The notes below the pieces were generated by a model. The model was given only the letters and a program-made list of their open reading frames with translations, searched no databases and was not told the origin of the DNA. From Thermodesulfobacterium sp. TA1 (GTDB lineage Bacteria; Desulfobacterota; Thermodesulfobacteria; Thermodesulfobacteriales; Thermodesulfobacteriaceae): 64,000 nucleotides of DNA. Below are positions 26,240 to 34,461 of the stretch, piece by piece. The DNA is taken from the NCBI RefSeq assembly GCF_008630935.1, contig NZ_CP043908.1, forward strand, positions 620,001 through 684,000, given 5' to 3'. The position numbers were made by a program, and so were the translations under genes. Positions within the stretch are counted from its first letter, which is position 1; the number at the start of each line of letters is the position of its first letter.

Positions 26240-26887
26240 CTAAGAGTTAGTCCAATTTAGAATAATCTTTTTTTGCTTGCCTTCGCCCTCGATCACTGAC
26301 TCTATATTTTCTTCAGTTTTTACTAAATTAAGAACAATTCTTTGCTCCCGCGGAGAGCCTACTTTAATTATCTGAGGCTCTTTGGAGGCTTTTACCTTTT
26401 CAATAGCTTTTTTTACCGCTGAGATAAGTCTTTTTTCTCTTTCTAAGTTGATACCCTCAGGTTTTAACACAATTTTAGGTCCAACTCCTAAGGATTTAGC
26501 TACGATTTTATTGGTAAGAAATTCTAAAGCAGAAAGCACTTCGCCTCCGTTTTGCACAAGATACTTCAGGTCTTCACCTTTCAAAACGATTTCTATTTGA
26601 AGTTTGTCTTTTAGAAGGTTTGTTTGGGTTTCTATCTGAAAATCAGTATAGTAAAAAAGGTCTTTTAAGAAGGTTAAAGCCTTGTTAGCCCTTTCAGAAA
26701 GCATTTTGTTGGGTTTAAGTTTGGCTTTAACCTTAATTTTTTTACTAGGCATTCCTAACAAACCAGACGAAGTGGTGACCTCTAATATTTCTAACTCCAA
26801 ATCTTCGGGCATACAGCCCAATTCTTGACAAGCAGCCTCCAAAAGTTGGTCTAAACTTTTTCCTTCAAACTCTTTCTCTAAAACCAT
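26240..26887 (-). CDS. jag: Jag/KhpB (SpoIIIJ-associated) RNA-binding protein
   Basis: 215 residues. An N-terminal Jag-N domain (MVLEKEFEGKSLDQLLEAAC, then SGLLGMPSKKIKVKAK) is followed by a linker, a KH-like domain (about 85-150; GGEVLSALEFLTNKIVAKSLG) and a short R3H-like tail (SPREQRIVLNLVKTEENIESV). The R-x3-H signature is not intact here: the aligned stretch reads Q-R-I-V-L. Jag is co-encoded with YidC in many bacteria and binds RNA. It lies 16 bases after yidC, as expected. Confidence 0.85.
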   Translation of the reverse strand: MVLEKEFEGKSLDQLLEAACQELGCMPEDLELEILEVTTSSGLLGMPSKKIKVKAKLKPNKMLSERANKALTFLKDLFYYTDFQIETQTNLLKDKLQIEIVLKGEDLKYLVQNGGEVLSALEFLTNKIVAKSLGVGPKIVLKPEGINLEREKRLISAVKKAIEKVKASKEPQIIKVGSPREQRIVLNLVKTEENIESVIEGEGKQKKIILNWTNS

Positions 26888-26903
26888 AGTCCCACCTCTC
26901 AGA

Positions 26904-28523
26904 TTATTTTTTGACTAACCTTAGAGTAAAATATTGTTGTACGATCGACAAGACGTTGTTTACAAACCAATATAAAACAAGTCCTGAAGGAAAGTTAATA
27001 AAAAGCACAGTAAAAAAGATAGGCATAAAAAGCATAAGTTTGGCTTGCATAGGGTCAGGAGAAGAAGGGGTTAGTTTTTGCTGGATATACATCGAAAGCC
27101 CCATCAAAATCGTAAGCACAGGAATACCACCTAAGTAAGGTATGACAAAATTTCCTATATAAAGTCTTTCTGGAGCACTAAGGTCTGTTATCCAGAGTAT
27201 AAAAGGTGCATGTCTTAGCTCTATCGCCATCAACAACACTTTGTAAAAAGCGATAAACACAGGTATCTGAATAAGTATAGGGAGGCATCCAGAAAAGGGA
27301 TTGATTTTTTGTGTTCTGTAAATATTCATAATCTCTCTGTTTAAGGCTTGTGGGTCATCTTTATATTTGTCTCTTAACCTTTGAATAACAGGCTGAAGCT
27401 CTTGCATCTTTTTCATGCTTTTATAGCTTATGTGGTTTAAGGGAAAGAAAAGCACCCTTAACAGCAAGGTCATAAGGATGATGTCCCATCCAAAGTTATG
27501 TGTAAACTGATGAGTAAATTTTAATACATAAAGCAAAGGTTTAGCGATAAAGTCGAAAATTCCGAAGTATAAAGCCTTGGTAAGTAGAGGGAATTCTTTT
27601 TGCATCTCTTCTATTTTTTTAGGTCCCATGTAAACTTTAAACTGATAGGTAGCATTTTCTCCTGGTTTAAGATTTTCTACCGGAACCCATAAGATAAACT
27701 CTTGAACTGTGTCGGTCAAATTTCTAAAAGTAGCCCTTAATGAACTATTGTTTAAGCCTTCAGGAATGACAGCTACCATAAAATAGTTATCTTCATAACC
27801 TAAATATTTTAAGTTTCCTACATATTCTTCTACTTTAGAATTTTTAACCTTAACTTCGTTTAAATGGTTGGTGTAATAAAAAGGACCGATAAACACATAT
27901 TTTGTTCCATCTACAAAAGGTGCAAAAGCCCCTCTTAAAAGGAGTTTGTCGTTAAGTGTTTGATTGCTTTGGTTGGTTATCTTTACTTTAAGGTCTATAT
28001 AGTAAGATTGGGGTTTAAACCTGAGGGATTTTTCTAAGTTTATCCCTTGGTGATTGGTAAAAAAAGATAATTCCTTTTCTCCATCCTTTTCTAAAACCAC
28101 TTTAGAGGGAGCCTCACCATTATAGCCTAATACTGCAAATTCTGGTTTAGTTTCTAAATAAACCTCGAGGGGTAGAGAATAACTATTTGCGGTAATAAGG
28201 TTTACAGGTTCCTTTTTGGTTAGGTCTTTAAAATATTCTTTTAGGAAAAATTCAGTAAATCTTATCCCAGAAGAAGTAAGGGTTGCGTTGTATTTGGGAG
28301 AAAGGATGGTATAGGTAGGCAAGTTTTGGGTTTCAAAAACCTTAGGTTGTGGCGTAGTTGTGTTTTGGGTTAAAGGTTCAGACCGAGGTTCGGTCTGATT
28401 AGTCGTTGAATTTATGACAGGAGGTTCTATGTTAGGAGTAGGGACAAACTTAAGATAAAGATAATGAAAGAAAATTATTACTAAAAAAGAAAGTCCTAAA
28501 GCAATCAAAATTCTATTATCCAT
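26904..28523 (-). CDS. yidC: membrane protein insertase YidC (Oxa1 family)
   Basis: 539 residues, the Gram-negative form. An N-terminal membrane anchor (ILIALGLSFLVIIFFHYLYL) is followed by a large periplasmic P1 domain (about 30-330) and the conserved five-helix core from about residue 350, with the hydrophilic loop YKSMKKMQELQPVIQRLRDKYKDDPQALNREI cut here to its start YKSMKKMQELQPVIQR. It inserts and folds inner-membrane proteins with or without SecYEG. The position after yidD and before jag is canonical. Confidence 0.95.
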   Translation of the reverse strand: MDNRILIALGLSFLVIIFFHYLYLKFVPTPNIEPPVINSTTNQTEPRSEPLTQNTTTPQPKVFETQNLPTYTILSPKYNATLTSSGIRFTEFFLKEYFKDLTKKEPVNLITANSYSLPLEVYLETKPEFAVLGYNGEAPSKVVLEKDGEKELSFFTNHQGINLEKSLRFKPQSYYIDLKVKITNQSNQTLNDKLLLRGAFAPFVDGTKYVFIGPFYYTNHLNEVKVKNSKVEEYVGNLKYLGYEDNYFMVAVIPEGLNNSSLRATFRNLTDTVQEFILWVPVENLKPGENATYQFKVYMGPKKIEEMQKEFPLLTKALYFGIFDFIAKPLLYVLKFTHQFTHNFGWDIILMTLLLRVLFFPLNHISYKSMKKMQELQPVIQRLRDKYKDDPQALNREIMNIYRTQKINPFSGCLPILIQIPVFIAFYKVLLMAIELRHAPFILWITDLSAPERLYIGNFVIPYLGGIPVLTILMGLSMYIQQKLTPSSPDPMQAKLMLFMPIFFTVLFINFPSGLVLYWFVNNVLSIVQQYFTLRLVKK

Positions 28524-28527
28524 TAAA

Positions 28528-28770
28528 TTAAGGCCTCCTCAGAAGATTTTTAGGCACAGGGTCATAGCCACCCTTAGAAAAAGGATGACATCTAAGAATC
28601 CTTTTAACCCCTAAAAGGAATCCTTTTAATAAACCAAATTCTATTATGGCTTCTTTGGTATAATCACTACAAGAAGGATAAAACCTACAGTTTATATTAA
28701 AGTATACAGATAGTATAGGAGATAGGAACCTTTTATAAAGGTCTATCAAAAAACAGGCTAAACTCTTCAT
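28528..28770 (-). CDS. yidD: membrane protein insertion efficiency factor YidD
   Basis: 80 residues. It has [14 protein letters not shown] near the start, then [15 protein letters not shown] and the end block [15 protein letters not shown], all diagnostic of YidD with its conserved cysteines. It helps YidC-dependent insertion at the inner membrane. It is packed between rnpA (1 base) and yidC (4 bases). Confidence 0.95.
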   Translation of the reverse strand: MKSLACFLIDLYKRFLSPILSVYFNINCRFYPSCSDYTKEAIIEFGLLKGFLLGVKRILRCHPFSKGGYDPVPKNLLRRP

Positions 28771-28771
28771 G

Positions 28772-29119
28772 TTAGTTCTTAAGCTCAGTAAGTTTTTCTA
28801 AAAACTTAGCCTTAACTTCAGCCAAACTCAACTCCGCCATCTTAGGATGGGGTATAATTATAAAATCACATCCTTCAGGAAAAAATTCTTTATTTTTTCT
28901 AAAAATTTCTCTAATCAAGCGTTTAACTCGGTTTCTTTTGGTAGCTTTTTTAATTTTTTTAGAAACTACTATCCCAATCCTTTTTATTCCTAATTCGTTT
29001 GATAAATAAAGCATCAACAATATAGAATTAACCCATACTTTTTTACCTTCTTTAAAAACCCTTTGAAAATCTTTATTACGGTTTAACCGTTCTTTTTTAG
29101 AAAATTTTTCTCTTTTCAA
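28772..29119 (-). CDS. rnpA: ribonuclease P protein component
   Basis: 115 residues, basic. The RnpA signature is visible: [17 protein letters not shown] near the start and [18 protein letters not shown] in the centre. It binds the RNase P RNA and helps cut tRNA 5' leaders. It sits 24 bases downstream of rpmH, the universal arrangement. Confidence 0.95.
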   Translation of the reverse strand: MKREKFSKKERLNRNKDFQRVFKEGKKVWVNSILLMLYLSNELGIKRIGIVVSKKIKKATKRNRVKRLIREIFRKNKEFFPEGCDFIIIPHPKMAELSLAEVKAKFLEKLTELKN

Positions 29120-29143
29120 ACCCGTTTAGGGAGCGTTTAAGGC

Positions 29144-29278
29144 TTAAACCGTTAAACGCCAACGTCCTTTTCTTCTTCTGTTTTTAAGTATCCTTCTTCC
29201 AGAACGGCTTTTCATTCTGGCTCTAAATCCATGTCTTCTTTTCATTTTTAAACGGCTTGGTTGGTAAGTCCTCTTCAT
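29144..29278 (-). CDS. rpmH: 50S ribosomal protein L34
   Basis: 44 residues, too short for most gene finders' default cut. Reading from the CAT at 29276-29278: [18 protein letters not shown], then [20 protein letters not shown] and RWRLTV, a complete L34. A good ribosome site (GGAGG) lies 9-13 bases upstream. It heads the minus-strand cluster and is divergent from trpC over a 98-base gap. Confidence 0.97.
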   Translation of the reverse strand: MKRTYQPSRLKMKRRHGFRARMKSRSGRRILKNRRRKGRWRLTV

Positions 29279-29376
29279 ACTCTTACCTCCGTCCTTCTAA
29301 AATTTATGATATTAACATCTTTTAAAAATTTTTCTACAGGATAAAATAAAAGAAAAAATTTCCTTATAAAAATAAT

Positions 29377-30177
29377 ATGGAAAACCGTAAAATCAACCCA
29401 GTTTTGGAAAGTATTCTTTTAGAAAAATACTATGAGGTTTTAAAACGCAAAGAAAAGGGACTTTATTTTAGGCCTTTTAGTGATAGAACGCCGATTGATT
29501 TCGAAAAATATTTAGAAAGAGAAGGTTTTGTTATCATCGCTGAGATAAAGAAGGCAAGCCCTTTAAAGGATAATTTTAGAAAGGATTTTGACCCCTTAAA
29601 AATTGTCCAAGCCTATCTTAAAGGAGGAGCTAAAGCTATCTCTGTGATTACAGAAGAAATTTTTTTTCGAGGCTCCTTAGAATATCTTGCAGCTATAAGG
29701 CTGGTTGCTGACCTTCCTCTTTTAAGAAAAGATTTTATCTTAGACCCTATACAAATAGAAGAAGCTAAAGCTTTTGGAGCAGACCTTGTTCTTCTTATTA
29801 GTAATATTTTAGCCAAGGAAGACCTTAGAGAACTTATTAAACAGGCAAAGAAGTTAGGTCTTTCTTCTTTGGTTGAGGTGCACGACGAAGAAGATTTAGA
29901 AAAAGCCCTTTCTGCAGGAGCAACCCTTATCGGTATTAACAACCGAAACTTAAAGACCTTACAGGTTGATACGACTCAAAGCTTAACCCTTTTTGACCTT
30001 ATTCCGAAGAGATGTCAAGTAATAGCCGAAAGCGGTTATCAAAAGCCTGAAGACTTGATACCTTTACTTAAAAAGGGATTTAAAGGGGTTTTGATAGGAA
30101 CTTCTTTGGTTAAAGCCAAAGACCCGGAAAAAAAACTAAAAGCTTTTAGGGAGGTAGTAGATGGATTTTCGACCTAA
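29377..30177 (+). CDS. trpC: indole-3-glycerol phosphate synthase
   Basis: 266 residues, TIM barrel. IIAEIKKASPLKDNF (catalytic Lys), LLRKDFILDPIQI, LVEVHDEEDL, IGINNRNLKTLQVD and VIAESGYQKPEDL with the phosphate-binding GVLIGTSLV are in the family order. It closes the indole ring in tryptophan synthesis. No other trp gene is adjacent; it overlaps hisI by 17 bases, so tryptophan and histidine steps share a transcript. The start is the ATG behind a weak ribosome site. Confidence 0.95.
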   Translation: MENRKINPVLESILLEKYYEVLKRKEKGLYFRPFSDRTPIDFEKYLEREGFVIIAEIKKASPLKDNFRKDFDPLKIVQAYLKGGAKAISVITEEIFFRGSLEYLAAIRLVADLPLLRKDFILDPIQIEEAKAFGADLVLLISNILAKEDLRELIKQAKKLGLSSLVEVHDEEDLEKALSAGATLIGINNRNLKTLQVDTTQSLTLFDLIPKRCQVIAESGYQKPEDLIPLLKKGFKGVLIGTSLVKAKDPEKKLKAFREVVDGFST

Positions 30178-30544
30178 ATTTGAAAAGATGGGAGGCCTTG
30201 TGCCGGCGGTTATCCAGGATTATCAAACCTCTAAGGTTTTGATGGTAGGGTTTTTAAACGAAGAGGCTTGGTTGAAAACCTTAGAAACAGGACTGGTACA
30301 CTTTTATAGCCGAACAAGAAATAAGATTTGGTTAAAAGGGGAGACTTCAAAGCATTATTTAGTTGTAAAGGAGATTTTGATTGATTGCGACGAAGATACT
30401 TTACTTTTTAAGGTAGAACCTAAGGGTCCTGTATGCCATGAAGGATATATGAGCTGTTTTTATAAGAGGCTTGAAGAAAAAGGTTTAGAGATAATAGAAG
30501 AAAAATTATTTAATGCGGAGGAAGTTTATGGAAAAAAAGCTTAA
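30161..30544 (+). CDS. hisI: phosphoribosyl-AMP cyclohydrolase
   Basis: 127 residues. The metal sites are visible: IDCDEDTLLFKV supplies the DxDxD-type magnesium ligands and GPVCHEGYMSCF the zinc ligands. SRTRNKIWLKGETSKHYLVV is the substrate-binding block. It is a stand-alone cyclohydrolase (third step of histidine synthesis), not fused to HisE. It overlaps trpC by 17 bases. Confidence 0.95.
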   Translation: MDFRPKFEKMGGLVPAVIQDYQTSKVLMVGFLNEEAWLKTLETGLVHFYSRTRNKIWLKGETSKHYLVVKEILIDCDEDTLLFKVEPKGPVCHEGYMSCFYKRLEEKGLEIIEEKLFNAEEVYGKKA

Positions 30545-31403
30545 GTTTGGTATTCCTAAAGGCAGTTTAGAAAAGGCAACCATCGAGCTTTTTGAAAAGG
30601 CTGGATGGACGATAGACGTTCATCACAGAAATTATTTCCCAGAGGTAGATGATTGCGAGTTAGAAATGGTTATTTGTAGACCACAAGAAATGAGCAGGTA
30701 TGTTGAGCTTGGTATTCTTGATGCCGGTATTACAGGAAAAGATTGGATTTTAGAAAACAACTCTAAGGTAGTAGTCGTAGAGGATCTTATTTATTCTAAG
30801 GTAAGTAAAAGACCTGCCAGATGGGTTTTGGCAGTAAAAGAAGGTTCTGGTATAGAAAAGCTTGAGGACTTAGCCGGTAAAAAGATAAGCACAGAGCTTG
30901 TGCAGTTTACTAAAAGGTTTTTTGAAGAAAAGGGTATACCGGTTGAAGTAAGTTATTCTTGGGGGGCTACAGAGGCAAAAGTAGTCCAAGGTCTTTGTGA
31001 TGCTATCGTTGAAGTGACTGAAACAGGCACTACCATTAAAGCCCATGGTTTAAAAATTATATATGAACTTTTGGTCACCTATCCTCAGTTGATAGCTAAT
31101 GAAAATGCTTGGGAAGACCCATGGAAGAGGAAAAAAATAAACCAAATTTCTGTTTTACTTAAAGGGGCCCTTAATTCCCATAAAAAGGTAGGGCTTAAAA
31201 TGAATGTGCCTGCCAGCAATCTTGAAAAGGTTATAGAGGTTTTACCAAGCATAACATCTCCTACCATCTCGCAGTTGTATAATAGAGATTGGTATGCTTT
31301 AGAGGTAATCGTTTCAGAAAAAGAGGTCAGAGACCTTGTACCTAAACTTTTAGAATTAGGGGCTGAAGGAATTATAGAGTATAGTTTAAACAAAGTTATC
31401 TAA
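30528..31403 (+). CDS. hisG: ATP phosphoribosyltransferase, long form
   Basis: About 291 residues. LKFGIPKGSLEKATIELFEKAG opens the protein; LGILDAGITGKDWI and the phosphoribosyl-binding loop DAIVEVTETGTTIKAHGL follow. The C-terminal 75 residues (LNSHKKVGLKMNVPASNLEKV onward) are the ACT-like regulatory domain of long-form HisG, so it should be feedback-inhibited by histidine and not need HisZ. The start is the ATG at 30528 behind GGAGG (30517-30521); an upstream in-frame ATG at 30513 has no ribosome site. It overlaps hisI by 17 bases. Confidence 0.95.
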   Translation: MEKKLKFGIPKGSLEKATIELFEKAGWTIDVHHRNYFPEVDDCELEMVICRPQEMSRYVELGILDAGITGKDWILENNSKVVVVEDLIYSKVSKRPARWVLAVKEGSGIEKLEDLAGKKISTELVQFTKRFFEEKGIPVEVSYSWGATEAKVVQGLCDAIVEVTETGTTIKAHGLKIIYELLVTYPQLIANENAWEDPWKRKKINQISVLLKGALNSHKKVGLKMNVPASNLEKVIEVLPSITSPTISQLYNRDWYALEVIVSEKEVRDLVPKLLELGAEGIIEYSLNKVI

Positions 31404-31415
31404 AGGGGTTAGAGA

Positions 31416-31724
31416 ATGCAAAGGTTACCTTTATCTTATGTAATACCTGGCATGAAGACCTATGAAGAGGTAATAGATGCAAACGGAAGAACCCTCTGCG
31501 GTAAAGGGGTAGAGCTTACTGAGGAACACCTAAAAAGGTTTCAAGAGTTTGGGGTCCAGTTTATTACAGTAGAAGGGCTTAAAGTAAAGCTTCCTTGGGA
31601 GAAAACTTTAGAAGAAGAACTTGAAGGGTTAGAAAAAAGGTTTGAAGGGATTTCAGATCCTGTACTTCTTAAGATTAAAGAGGCATTAAAGGAGTTTTTG
31701 ATGGAAAAATATAAAGAGGCTTAG
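31416..31724 (+). CDS. small protein with DUF3391-like N-terminal domain, signalling module
   Basis: 102 residues. The pattern LSYVIPGMKTYEEVIDANGRTLCGKGVELTEEHLKRFQEFGVQFITVEG resembles the short beta-rich segment found in front of HD-GYP or HDOD domains, given here only as the start LSYVIPGMKTYEEV and end FGVQFITVEG. A Glu/Lys-rich helix completes it. No catalytic motif is seen. It lies 12 bases after hisG and 9 before the HDOD gene, so it may act as a detached sensor or adaptor of that protein. Confidence 0.6.
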   Translation: MQRLPLSYVIPGMKTYEEVIDANGRTLCGKGVELTEEHLKRFQEFGVQFITVEGLKVKLPWEKTLEEELEGLEKRFEGISDPVLLKIKEALKEFLMEKYKEA

Positions 31725-31733
31725 GAGACTTTT

Positions 31734-32606
31734 ATGGATCCCTATGAGAAGAGAAAAGAAGTAAGGAAAAAGCTACGTAAACTTGAGGGTTTACCTACAT
31801 TGCCCCCTATAGTTCAAAGGCTAAACGCTATGGTAGAAGACGAAAGGGTTTCTATAGGACAGATAGCAGACCTAATCGAGAAAGACCAGGTGATTACTTC
31901 TAAAATTTTAAGACTGGCTAATTCCGCCTTTTATGGTTTTCCTAGAAGAGTGAGCACCGTTCAAAATGCCCTTATGTTACTTGGTATAAACGTAGTAAAA
32001 ATTTTGATTACCACCTCTTCTATTTTTGAAATCCTACATAAAGAAGACGTAGGGCTTTGGGAACATTCTGTAGGGGTAGCTGCTTGTGCGAAAATTCTTT
32101 CAGAAAAAGTGGAGCTAAAGGAACCACAGGAGATAGCTACCGCCGGTCTTTTGCATGACCTTGGTAGGGTAATCGAAAAGGTGGCTTTTCCTGAGGAATA
32201 CCAAAAAATAATTGAGTTGGTAGAAAAAGAAAAGAAGGACCCTCTTAAGGCAGAGGAAGAGGTTTTAGGGATAAACCATGCAGAGATCGGTGCTTTTCTA
32301 ATGAGACAGTGGAACCTGCCTGATAGGCTGATAGAAGCTGTGGAAGCCCACCATGACCTTTCGAAAGCCAAAGAGTTTAAAAAAGAGGCTGCGGTGATAC
32401 ATCTTTCTGATGTACTTATCCATGCAAGAGGTTATGGAGAAAGCCTTTATAAAAAAGTCCCCCCTCTTGATGAAAGGTCCTTTAAGATACTTAAGCTTGA
32501 CCTATCTTTTATCAAAGAAGTATTTTTTAAACTTGAGCCTAAGCTTTACGAACTTAAGTTCTTTACTGAAGAGCTTAAAAAAGAAACCGAAGGAACCGAG
32601 GCTTAA
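31734..32606 (+). CDS. HDOD-domain signalling protein
   Basis: 290 residues. LEGLPTLPPIVQRLNAMVED, then VITSKILRLANSAFYGFPRRVSTVQNA, is the HDOD beginning. It also keeps several HD-type residues (AGLLHDLGRVIEK, AVEAHHDLSKAKE), so a residual phosphohydrolase activity is possible. HDOD proteins take part in motility, stress and c-di-GMP-linked output. The stop overlaps the GGDEF gene in TAATG. Confidence 0.85.
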   Translation: MDPYEKRKEVRKKLRKLEGLPTLPPIVQRLNAMVEDERVSIGQIADLIEKDQVITSKILRLANSAFYGFPRRVSTVQNALMLLGINVVKILITTSSIFEILHKEDVGLWEHSVGVAACAKILSEKVELKEPQEIATAGLLHDLGRVIEKVAFPEEYQKIIELVEKEKKDPLKAEEEVLGINHAEIGAFLMRQWNLPDRLIEAVEAHHDLSKAKEFKKEAAVIHLSDVLIHARGYGESLYKKVPPLDERSFKILKLDLSFIKEVFFKLEPKLYELKFFTEELKKETEGTEA

Positions 32607-33541
32607 TGCCTAAGACCATCTATCTATTTTTAAAAAGGGATAATTTTTTTAAATTTAAAAAATTGAAAGAACAGTTTGTTGCCGAGCAAAAAGATAGATA
32701 TGTTTTTAAATTTTTTAATTCTTCTAAAGTTTTGTTAGAAAAATTTTTGTTTAATCCCCCTGACATGGTCCTTATCGACCATGAGAAAGACCCTTCAACC
32801 TTTGAGCAAATATTGGCTCTTAAAAAGGATTTCAACCTAACCACCATTCCTATCGTGTTGGTGGTTAACAATCTGGATTTTGAATTTTTGATGAAGAAAG
32901 CTGAAGTTGTGGATGATTTTGTGCTTATCTACGAAGACTTAAAAGAGGTTATCCTAAGGATAGAGTACGCCTTTAAAAGAATAGAAAGGATTTCAGACAA
33001 CAATCCACTTACCGGACTTCCTGGTAATACCTCTATCTCAAAATTTTTAGAAAAAATTATTAAAGAAAAACAAAAAGTTGTTATAGGTTATGTAGATTTA
33101 GACAATTTTAAGGCTTATAATGATGTTTACGGTTTTTCCAGAGGGGATGAGGTTATAAAAAACTTAGCCAGGATTTTAGCCTCCACCTTAAACGAAAAGG
33201 CACGCGAGGGTTCTTTTTTAGGACATATAGGTGGAGATGATTTTGTGTTTGTCGTCCCCATCGATAAGGCAGAGGAGGTAGCCAAGGAAATCATAAGGAA
33301 GTTTGAGTCAACCCTTTCTATTTTTTTAAAAGAGAAAGACCTGAAAAAAGGATTTTTAATAACTAAAGACAGGCAAGGTCATTTAAGTGAAATCCCTTTA
33401 CCATCGGTTTCTATAGCCTTGATACCTGTTTATCCTAATAAATTTAGACATATAGGAGAACTTTCTCAGCGAGCGGCTGAAGTAAAAGCCATAGTAAAAA
33501 AGATGAAAGGAAGTAATTACTTTATAGACAGAAGAAAATAA
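32606..33541 (+). CDS. GGDEF-domain protein with receiver-like N-terminus
   Basis: 311 residues. The first 130 residues look like a response-regulator fold (PPDMVLIDHEKDPSTFEQILAL) but the phosphate-accepting surroundings are not typical, so it may be a pseudo-receiver. The GGDEF domain runs from about 135: NPLTGLPGNTSI, IGYVDLDNFKAYNDVYGF and the active-site loop HIGGDDFVFV. The loop is GGDDF, not GGDEF or GGEEF, which may weaken or abolish cyclase activity and make it a c-di-GMP or GTP binder. It overlaps the HDOD gene by one base. Confidence 0.82.
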   Translation: MPKTIYLFLKRDNFFKFKKLKEQFVAEQKDRYVFKFFNSSKVLLEKFLFNPPDMVLIDHEKDPSTFEQILALKKDFNLTTIPIVLVVNNLDFEFLMKKAEVVDDFVLIYEDLKEVILRIEYAFKRIERISDNNPLTGLPGNTSISKFLEKIIKEKQKVVIGYVDLDNFKAYNDVYGFSRGDEVIKNLARILASTLNEKAREGSFLGHIGGDDFVFVVPIDKAEEVAKEIIRKFESTLSIFLKEKDLKKGFLITKDRQGHLSEIPLPSVSIALIPVYPNKFRHIGELSQRAAEVKAIVKKMKGSNYFIDRRK

Positions 33542-33564
33542 AAATTTAAAAGGAGAATGAAATT

Positions 33565-33813
33565 ATGGGGATAGTATATGACGAGGTCTGGTTTACCACT
33601 TCTCGAGAAATAAAGGTCTGTGAAGAAAACATCAAAAACCTAACCCAAAAATTAGAAGCTTTGGAAAAAGAATTTAACTTAAAAGCTCACGAATTAGACG
33701 AAAAAGACGTAGAAAACAACCCTAAGCTTAAAAAATTATGGCAAACCTATAAAGCCTTAGAAAGGGAAAAACAACGCTTAACAGAATTTAAAGCTTTTAT
33801 GGAAAAAGGTTAA
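33565..33813 (+). CDS. short coiled-coil protein, unknown
   Basis: 82 residues, not recognised. It is a helical, heptad-rich chain (NIKNLTQKLEALEKEFNLKAHELDEKD) with no cysteine pair or membrane part. AAAGGAGA gives a clear ribosome site. It is the last gene of the hisG-HDOD-GGDEF run and its stop shares bases with the stop of the convergent flagellar gene (33810-33813). Its length and coiled-coil nature suggest a small adaptor, but nothing proves a role. Confidence 0.6.
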   Translation: MGIVYDEVWFTTSREIKVCEENIKNLTQKLEALEKEFNLKAHELDEKDVENNPKLKKLWQTYKALEREKQRLTEFKAFMEKG

Positions 33814-34067
33814 AATTTGGTATAGGCCTTTTTAAGGTTAAGAAATTTTTGGGTTTCGATTAATTCCGCTTGTTTTTCTTTAAGAAGTTTTTCTAAAAAG
33901 TTTACTAAATTTAAGATTGCTTGCAAATTTTCTTGGTTTATACTATTTTTATAGTCTTCCCAATTAAGGTTTATTTCTTCGTAAAGCTTTAAAGCCCTGT
34001 CTAAATCTTGGTTTTTTATCGCAAGCTCTATTTCGATTAATCTTTCTTTTAGGTTTGGTCTTGACAC
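33810..34067 (-). CDS. FliT-like flagellar chaperone candidate
   Basis: 85 residues, all helical and charged (ERLIEIELAIKNQDLDRALKLYEEI). It directly follows fliS (19-base overlap), the place where FliT, the FliD export chaperone, is normally found. Length and helicity fit, but there is no diagnostic motif, so it is named by position. It is also the terminal gene of the flaG-fliD-fliS operon. Confidence 0.6.
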   Translation of the reverse strand: MSRPNLKERLIEIELAIKNQDLDRALKLYEEINLNWEDYKNSINQENLQAILNLVNFLEKLLKEKQAELIETQKFLNLKKAYTKF

Positions 34068-34438
34068 TTAAGCTCTTCCCAAGTTTTTTTAAGTTTTTCT
34101 AAAACCTCTATACTGTCTGCAATTTTTTGCACGTCATTTCGAGAATTGGCTACAAGTAATTCGTTTAAAAGGGTTTGATAGACCTCATTTAAATTTTTAG
34201 CAATCTCCCCTCCTTTTTCAAAGTTAAGCGACCCTTGAAGATAAGCTATGATTTCTGTAGCTTTACTTAAGTTCTCTGCCTTCTTTTTTACGTCTTCAGG
34301 GGTGTTTAACCCTGCTTCTATGGTGTTTTTAGATATTTTAAGACAGGCTATAGCCTTACCATAAAGCATAATCACTAAGTCGAGAGGGTCTGCATTTTTC
34401 ACTTGATTTTCAAGATAGTTATAAACAGTTTTAACCAT
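34049..34438 (-). CDS. fliS: flagellar export chaperone FliS
   Basis: 129 residues. It starts VYNYLENQVKNADPLDLVIMLYGKAIACLK, of which NADPLDLVIMLYGKAI is the FliS hallmark. NEVYQTLLNELLVANSRND near residue 90 is also typical. FliS holds flagellin in the cytoplasm until export. No flagellin gene is in the window. It is preceded by fliD (24-base gap) and followed by the FliT-like gene. Confidence 0.9.
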   Translation of the reverse strand: MVKTVYNYLENQVKNADPLDLVIMLYGKAIACLKISKNTIEAGLNTPEDVKKKAENLSKATEIIAYLQGSLNFEKGGEIAKNLNEVYQTLLNELLVANSRNDVQKIADSIEVLEKLKKTWEELKCQDQT

Positions 34439-34461
34439 AAATCCTCCTTATTTTAAAAGGA

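Noticed and set aside
29279-29376. oriC in the rpmH-trpC gap
   Set aside because: Only 98 bases and no cluster of DnaA boxes seen.
31961-32371. 136-residue minus-strand frame inside the HDOD gene
   Set aside because: Antisense shadow; the plus strand has a clear HDOD domain.
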